Positions 59,475-64,000 of a DNA stretch of 64,000 nucleotides are shown piece after piece; the stretch's first letter is position 1, and each line of letters starts with the position of its first letter. The DNA lies in NCBI GenBank assembly GCA_027592785.1, contig JAQCLD010000004.1, forward strand, positions 1 through 64,000, in the 5' to 3' direction. A program made the position numbers and the translations under genes. This stretch comes from Acidobacteriota bacterium. GTDB taxonomy: Bacteria; Acidobacteriota; Terriglobia; Bryobacterales; UBA6623. The notes below the pieces were generated by a model that was not told the origin of the DNA, did not search any database, and saw only the letters and a list, made by a program, of their open reading frames with translations.

Positions 59475-60887
59475 ATGCCTGTATCGTTCGACACTCTCGA
59501 ATACACCGCTTCCGGCGCGCTCGAACCCGTGCAACTTGGCTATGACGGCGACGAAAATCGCGGCTGGACGATCACCCGCAACGGATCTCGCTGGCTAGAG
59601 CTCGGTGCCGGTTACCGGCTCATGCGAAGCGCTGCCTGCGGCGTGTGTTCGACGGATTTGGCCAGACGTTTCCTGCCCTTCCCGCTGCCGCAGGTCACTG
59701 GACACGAGGTCATCGCGCTCGACGACAACGGGGATCGCTTCGCCATCGACATCAACGCCTCGCACCGCGCTCGTCAGATCGAGACAGACTGCCCATTCTG
59801 CCGCAGCGGACTAGCGAACCACTGCCCGGACCGGCTCGTCCTAGGCATCCACGATCTTCCCGGCGGCTTCGCGCCGTGGTTCTTGTCCCCGGTTGGCGCG
59901 CTACGGCGGATTCCATCCTCTGTTCCAACCGACAATGCCGTGCTGATCGAGCCGTTGGCGGCGGCGTTGAACGCGGTGCAGTCGATTGAGATCCGCGAAG
60001 GGGACCGCGTTGCCGTGCTGGGCCCGCGCAAACTTGGAATGTTGGTTGTGGCCACACTGGCCGAGCACCGGCGCCGCACGAACCTAGATTTCTCGATTGC
60101 CGCGCTGGCTCGCCGTCCCGACTTGCTGCAACTGGCACGGAGCCTAGGCGCGGACACGTCGCTGGACGTTAGCGGCGAGCAGCCCGAATCACAATTTGAA
60201 GTGGTTATTGATTGCAGCGGCTCTCCTGCCGGCCTCGAGACTGCCCTGGCCGCGGCTACACGCGAAGTGCATCTGAAGTCTACGAATGGTCAGCCAGCGG
60301 CGGGTGTCGAGCAGCTCACCGAATTCGTCGTGGACGAGCTGGCCTTGGAGATGCTCTCGGTGAATGCGGTCGAGCAACTTAGCCCTGCAGCCGGCAGGGT
60401 TGCCGGCGTGGTGGCTTGGACGGCGCGGTCTGAGCCCCCTTCTTGGGTATCCGAATCCGCCGCCGTGATTCGAACTCGCAGTGTTGCCGAACTTGCCGAA
60501 TCGCTTCGAAATCAACCTCCCAACGGCTTGCCCAAAGCCGATGCCGTGGTGGTCGATTCGCGGGAGGAGTTGGTACAGGCCATACGGCCAAGCGGCTTTG
60601 GGGCGTATTCTCCAGTGCGCCCGACCGGCACCATTTTCTATGCGGGGCGAGCGCCGGAAGGCGTGAGTCTACTGCAACATTTGCAGCAGAAGAAGCTACG
60701 GCTGAGCAGTTCGCGTTGCGGCGACTTCGATGCCGCGATTGATTTGCTGACGTCGGACGACGCTTTGCGCGATCTCGGCGCACAGATGATTACCCACTGC
60801 TTCCCAGCGGAGCGGTTGGCGGACGCCTTCGAAGCGGCGGCTGCCAAGGATTGCGTGAAGGCAGTCGTGACTCACGAGACTCCCTAG
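59475..60887 (+). CDS. Medium-chain zinc-dependent dehydrogenase-like protein
   Basis: The N-terminal catalytic domain has the zinc ligands in RSAACGVCSTDLARRF and VTGHEV, a cysteine cluster for a structural zinc (DCPFCRSGLANHC; three cysteines rather than four), and NAVLIEPLAAALNAVQ. The coenzyme domain begins at VAVLGPRKLGMLVVATLAEH, where the usual GxGxxG is altered to GPRKLG. The protein has 470 residues, over 100 more than typical enzymes, the extra lying in the C-terminal half. The substrate is unknown. ATG 59475. Confidence 0.78.
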   Translation: MPVSFDTLEYTASGALEPVQLGYDGDENRGWTITRNGSRWLELGAGYRLMRSAACGVCSTDLARRFLPFPLPQVTGHEVIALDDNGDRFAIDINASHRARQIETDCPFCRSGLANHCPDRLVLGIHDLPGGFAPWFLSPVGALRRIPSSVPTDNAVLIEPLAAALNAVQSIEIREGDRVAVLGPRKLGMLVVATLAEHRRRTNLDFSIAALARRPDLLQLARSLGADTSLDVSGEQPESQFEVVIDCSGSPAGLETALAAATREVHLKSTNGQPAAGVEQLTEFVVDELALEMLSVNAVEQLSPAAGRVAGVVAWTARSEPPSWVSESAAVIRTRSVAELAESLRNQPPNGLPKADAVVVDSREELVQAIRPSGFGAYSPVRPTGTIFYAGRAPEGVSLLQHLQQKKLRLSSSRCGDFDAAIDLLTSDDALRDLGAQMITHCFPAERLADAFEAAAAKDCVKAVVTHETP

Positions 60888-60895
60888 AATAAGAT

Positions 60896-61489
60896 TTGCG
60901 GCCCGCTGTCTTCATCGCTTCGCTTTTGTTGTGTCTGAACGCCTGTCAGCGTCGCGAGCCGCTGCCCAATTTCGCTTCAGTGCCGCCGTTTGCACTCACT
61001 GCGCAAGATGGCCGATACGTGACAGACGAAGACTACCAGGGCCGGGTGTGGATTGCCGATTTCGTGTTCACCAATTGCCCTGGTCCCTGCCCGATGCTGA
61101 CCTCGCACATGCGCGACGTCCAAGACTTGCTTGTTGAACGATCGTTGGATGTTCCGCTGGTGTCTTTCAGCGTGGATCCGGAAACGGATACGCCGGAAGT
61201 GTTGACCGAGTACGGCAAGACGTTCGGTGCTGACTTCACGCGCTGGGCTTTCTTAACCGGCGAGAAGCAGAAGATCTACGATTTGATCCTGCACGGGTTC
61301 CTGCTGGCTGTCAGCGACGGCGCCGTCTCATCGGAATATTCCGCCGGACCGGGCATTATCACCCACAGCACGCGCTTCGCACTGGTCGACCAGAACGGCG
61401 AAGTGCGTGGTTATTATCACGGCGAAGAGCCTACGGTCGCGGCTGAGATTGTGGCCGACGCAGAACGCTTATTGGCCAAGAGCCGTTAG
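60896..61489 (+). CDS. SCO1/SenC-family copper chaperone lipoprotein
   Basis: A lipoprotein signal with LLLCLNAC leads to a thioredoxin-like fold. The copper-binding CxxxC motif is FTNCPGPCPMLTSHM and the third ligand histidine is in THSTRFALVDQNG. Family members deliver copper to cytochrome oxidase or act as thiol reductases. No oxidase genes are next to it. The start is TTG 60896, as the signal peptide begins there. 197 residues. Confidence 0.9.
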   Translation: MRPAVFIASLLLCLNACQRREPLPNFASVPPFALTAQDGRYVTDEDYQGRVWIADFVFTNCPGPCPMLTSHMRDVQDLLVERSLDVPLVSFSVDPETDTPEVLTEYGKTFGADFTRWAFLTGEKQKIYDLILHGFLLAVSDGAVSSEYSAGPGIITHSTRFALVDQNGEVRGYYHGEEPTVAAEIVADAERLLAKSR

Positions 61490-61492
61490 CCA

Positions 61493-62254
61493 TTAAATCA
61501 CCGCCTCGTTGAAACTCTCGGGACGTTCTAGGTTTGCCAGGTGACCGGATCCCGGAATCTCAACGTACTGGGCGCCGGCAATCTTCGAAGACCACTAGCG
61601 AGCTTCAGCCGCTGTAGTGATGGCGTCTTCTTCTCCGCAAATCACTAGCGTAGGGACCTTGATCATCGAAAGCAGGTCGGTGCTGTCCCGACGGCTGCCG
61701 AGTGCGCTCAGCAGGTCGGCGACCACTTTCGGCGGGGCGGCTTCAATCATTTGGCGCACGTTGCCGGCGATTCTTTCGTCCGCCAGCTCCGCCGCACCTA
61801 CAAACTTCGGCAGTAGTTGTTTGGCTAACTCCGCTGAGCCGTTTTGCAACACGAAGTCGGCCGACTTTTGCCGCCCCGCTCTTGCATCGGCCGTATCCGC
61901 GGCAGGACGCGTATCGGCCAATAGCAACCCCAACAGGCGTTCAGGGAAGATCCGGGCGAAGGAGAAAGCGGCATAGCCGCCCATGGAGACGCCGCCCACG
62001 ATTGCCTTGTCGATCTTCAGCACGTCAAGCAAGCCCGCCGCGATGCGAGCCTGATCGTCTATACCGACCGGTCCTGGAGCCGATTGCCCCAAACCTGGAA
62101 CGTCAAACAGGATTACCTTTGCGATCCGCGAGAAATCGCGCAACTGTACCTCAAACATCGTTTGGTTCAGGGGGAACGCGTGCATCAACAGCACGGGGGT
62201 TCCCTGGCCCTCGACGAAGTAACTAACTGCGCGGCCGCCGATTGTCGCTTGCAT
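61493..62254 (-). pseudogene. Alpha/beta hydrolase interrupted by an in-frame TAG
   Basis: The first 219 residues hold an intact fold: LLMHAFPLNQTMF (oxyanion HxxP-like loop), the nucleophile serine in VGGVSMGGYAAF, and the acid in VICGEEDAITT. TAG 61595-61597 then ends the frame. The same frame continues for 33 codons as WSSKIAGAQYVEIPGSGHLANLERPE to TAA 61493, which supplies the catalytic histidine. The shortened product lacks that residue and should be inactive. A single change such as CAG to TAG explains it. ATG 62254. Confidence 0.88.
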
Positions 62255-62283
62255 TGCTAAGTCAGTCTCCCGAAACTGGAGAC

Positions 62284-63417
62284 TTGGAATCTAGCACGAC
62301 CTACACTGGACTGTCCCCCGAGAGCGGTACGCCGATAGCGGTGACCGTCGCCGATGGCCTCATACGGAAGATAGAGCCGCAACCCGGGGCCTCGGTCGCC
62401 ACTTGGATTTCGCCCGGCTGGATCGACCTGCAAGTCAACGGTTTCGCTGGCGTGGACTACAATTCCACGACAACGACGACGGAACAGATTGGCCGCTCGA
62501 TTCAGGTGCAGCGCAAGACTGGCGTCACGCGCCTTCTACCCACTGTCATTACCGGCGACCTCGGCGAGATGGCGGCGTGCCTGGCGAACCTGGTGCGCGC
62601 CAAGGGTGAACTTGCTGAAGGCGCCTCGATCGCCGGCTTCCACGTGGAAGGCCCCTGGATCTCAGCGGAGGACGGGCCGCGCGGCGCTCACCCGCTGGAG
62701 CATGTGCGTCCCGCATCGGTCGAGGAATTCAAGAGGCTGCAAGACGCGGGGGCAGGCTTGGTACGGCTGTTGACCCTGGCGCCGGAGTCTACGGGAGCGC
62801 TGGCCTTGATCGAGTACGCGGCGGAATCGGGCGTGATTGTTTCGATCGGACATACCGGAGCGACAAACGAGCAGATTGACGACGCGGTGAGCGCGGGCGC
62901 CACGATGACGACGCATTTGGGCAACGGCGCCCATACGGTGTTGCCCAAGGGGAGCAACTACATCTTGCGGCAGATGGCCGACGATCGACTCTTCGCGGGG
63001 CTGATTGTCGACGGCATCCACCTGTCGCCCGAGTTCGTCAAGATCGCCGTACGAGCGAAAGGCCCCCAGCGGGCTTTCCTGGTGACTGACGCCGTCGCCC
63101 CTGCCGGATGCGAGCCGGGCTTGCATCAACTCGGTTCCCAACAGGTGCGCCTGTCGGCAGACGGCAGCGTACGGCTGCCCGATGGGCGCTTGTCGGGCTC
63201 GTCGTTGCGCATGGACGAAGCAGTCGAGAACGTCATGCGATTCGCCGGTATTGGCGTTGAACAAGCTGTGCGCATGGCCTCGGTGAACGCTGCCCAGGCG
63301 ATTGCGCTGGAGGAGCGAAACGGCTTCCTCAATGTTGGAGATCCGGCGGAACTGGTCCTGTTTACACTCTCTGCTGAGGGCCGACTCGCCGTGACCGATG
63401 TGGTCAGCCAAGAGTAA
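62284..63417 (+). CDS. nagA: N-acetylglucosamine-6-phosphate deacetylase
   Basis: The amidohydrolase motifs of NagA are seen: WISPGWIDLQVNGFAGVDYN, the metal glutamate in GFHVEGPW, histidines in IGHTGA and THLGNGAH, and the catalytic aspartate in VTDAVAPAG. It converts GlcNAc-6-P to GlcN-6-P and acetate for amino-sugar recycling. TTG 62284 is used because the family begins about here; TTG 62242 or 62254 would overlap the divergent hydrolase gene. None has a well-spaced ribosome-binding site. It may handle sugar from cell-wall turnover or from PNAG. Confidence 0.9.
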   Translation: MESSTTYTGLSPESGTPIAVTVADGLIRKIEPQPGASVATWISPGWIDLQVNGFAGVDYNSTTTTTEQIGRSIQVQRKTGVTRLLPTVITGDLGEMAACLANLVRAKGELAEGASIAGFHVEGPWISAEDGPRGAHPLEHVRPASVEEFKRLQDAGAGLVRLLTLAPESTGALALIEYAAESGVIVSIGHTGATNEQIDDAVSAGATMTTHLGNGAHTVLPKGSNYILRQMADDRLFAGLIVDGIHLSPEFVKIAVRAKGPQRAFLVTDAVAPAGCEPGLHQLGSQQVRLSADGSVRLPDGRLSGSSLRMDEAVENVMRFAGIGVEQAVRMASVNAAQAIALEERNGFLNVGDPAELVLFTLSAEGRLAVTDVVSQE

Positions 63418-63473
63418 TCCGCTCCGAATCTCAGCTATGATGGCCGTTCGCTGCTCAAAGCGACAGCCCCGCG

Positions 63474-64000
63474 ATGCACCCCTTACTTGTTCTACTACTA
63501 GCCACGATCGCGGTGTTCGTGCTGATCATCCGCCTCAAGATCAATGCCTTTGTCGCGCTGATCTTGTCCGCCATATTGATCGGTATCCTGTCGCCTCAGA
63601 TCGCCTTGGCCGATGTGATACCGGAAGTCACTTCGCGATTTGGCAGAGTCGTCGGCAACATTGGCGTGGCCATCGCCATGGCGGCAGTGATCGGCCACTG
63701 CCTGATGGAAAGCGGCGCGGCGGACAAGATCACCAGGCAATTCATACGCTGGCTGGGAGAGAAATACTCTTCGGCATCGATGCTGGTCAGCGGCTTCGTG
63801 CTGAGCATCCCGGTCTTCTCCGACACGGTCTTCTACCTTCTTATTCCGCTGGCGCGCGCCATGACCATCCGCAACGGCGGACGGCGGTATGTGCTCAACG
63901 TTCTATCGATCGGGGCCGGCGCGCTGGCGACACACATCTTCGTCCCGCCGACTCCGGGGCCCCTGGCCATGGCCGCGACGTTGAATATCGATATCGGAAT
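63474..64000 (+). CDS. GntP-family permease, 3' end beyond the window
   Basis: The frame from ATG 63474 stays open to the window end (175 codons). It begins HPLLVLLLATIAVFVLIIRLKINAFVAL and continues with GVAIAMAAVIGHCLMESGAADKI, SGFVLSIPVFSDTVFYLLIPLA and FVPPTPGPLAMAATLNIDIG, typical of gluconate:H+ symporter (GntP) proteins. The substrate may be gluconate, glycerate or a related sugar acid. It starts 56 bases after nagA, so the two may be co-transcribed. Confidence 0.88.
   Translation, partial: MHPLLVLLLATIAVFVLIIRLKINAFVALILSAILIGILSPQIALADVIPEVTSRFGRVVGNIGVAIAMAAVIGHCLMESGAADKITRQFIRWLGEKYSSASMLVSGFVLSIPVFSDTVFYLLIPLARAMTIRNGGRRYVLNVLSIGAGALATHIFVPPTPGPLAMAATLNIDIG

Noticed and set aside
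4311-61597. Reassigned stop codons as explanation for the in-frame stops
   Set aside because: TAA and TAG terminate several intact genes here (for example TAA for pgaA and TAG for pdxA), so general recoding does not fit.
1-64000. tRNA genes, rRNA genes, CRISPR arrays, prophage
   Set aside because: No T-loop/acceptor pattern outside coding frames, no regularly spaced repeats and no phage structural or integrase genes were seen; this was by eye, not by a covariance search.

Overview
The window is a gene-dense stretch of a GC-rich bacterial chromosome. Two protein families point to Acidobacteriota, most likely the Bryobacterales/Solibacter side. One is a VWFA-related protein of the acidobacterial type (13961-14968). 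The other is a secreted BNR-repeat protein ending in the Solibacter-type TIGR03437 C-terminal domain (54280-56910). The TIGR02999-type sigma factor followed by a serine/threonine kinase, and the frequent 4-bp GTGA gene overlaps, fit that group. This is inferred from protein families only; there is no rRNA or tRNA gene here. No CRISPR array or prophage was seen.

Layout. 1-2013: a 3'-truncated IS110-family element fused to a 3'-truncated exosortase (XrtE-like) gene. 2269-4301: ECF-type sigma factor and membrane-bound Ser/Thr kinase. 4311-8185 (minus): an O-antigen ligase-like gene with an in-frame stop, a secreted metallo-beta-lactamase-fold protein and a rhomboid protease. 8251-12981: glycosyltransferase, an alpha/beta-hydrolase-fold protein lacking its catalytic residues, a four-carbon acid sugar kinase and PdxA/PdxA2. 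13230-23427: MoaD-MoaE fusion, VWA protein, inositol-phosphatase family protein, thymidine-phosphorylase family protein, nucleoside transporter, then a tight five-gene set plsY / HAD-IB / LarA-like / SDR / lipid kinase. 23750-27572: FliA/WhiG-type sigma factor, zinc-ribbon TPR protein and ClC channel. 27569-34625 (minus): a type IV pilus-type chemosensory operon (CheY-like, CheW, MCP, multi-Hpt CheA-REC).

34994-36973: FAD oxidoreductase and GNAT acetyltransferase. 36944-42220 (minus): a pgaDCAB-like operon for poly-beta-1,6-N-acetylglucosamine. 42395-45745: DUF2064 protein, HAD phosphatase and an M48 metalloprotease gene with an in-frame stop. 45867-48645: ilvE, cupin, and an ECF sigma / anti-sigma / Spy-like module. 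48900-54264: an Nramp-like transporter facing a four-gene iron operon (DtxR, membrane-anchored DtxR-FeoA, and FeoB split into two overlapping genes) with a recognisable promoter and DtxR-type operator. 54280-64000: BNR protein, small membrane protein, threonine dehydratase with a probable CUG start, MsrP, small protein, medium-chain dehydrogenase, SCO1, an alpha/beta hydrolase gene with an in-frame stop, nagA and a GntP-family permease that runs off the window.

Three otherwise intact genes (O-antigen ligase, M48 protease, alpha/beta hydrolase) each carry one in-frame nonsense codon, with homologous sequence continuing in the same frame. Together with the IS-disrupted exosortase this suggests either ongoing gene decay or consensus errors. 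The best candidates for something undescribed are the PlsY/HAD/LarA-like/SDR/lipid-kinase operon and the membrane-anchored DtxR-FeoA with split FeoB.
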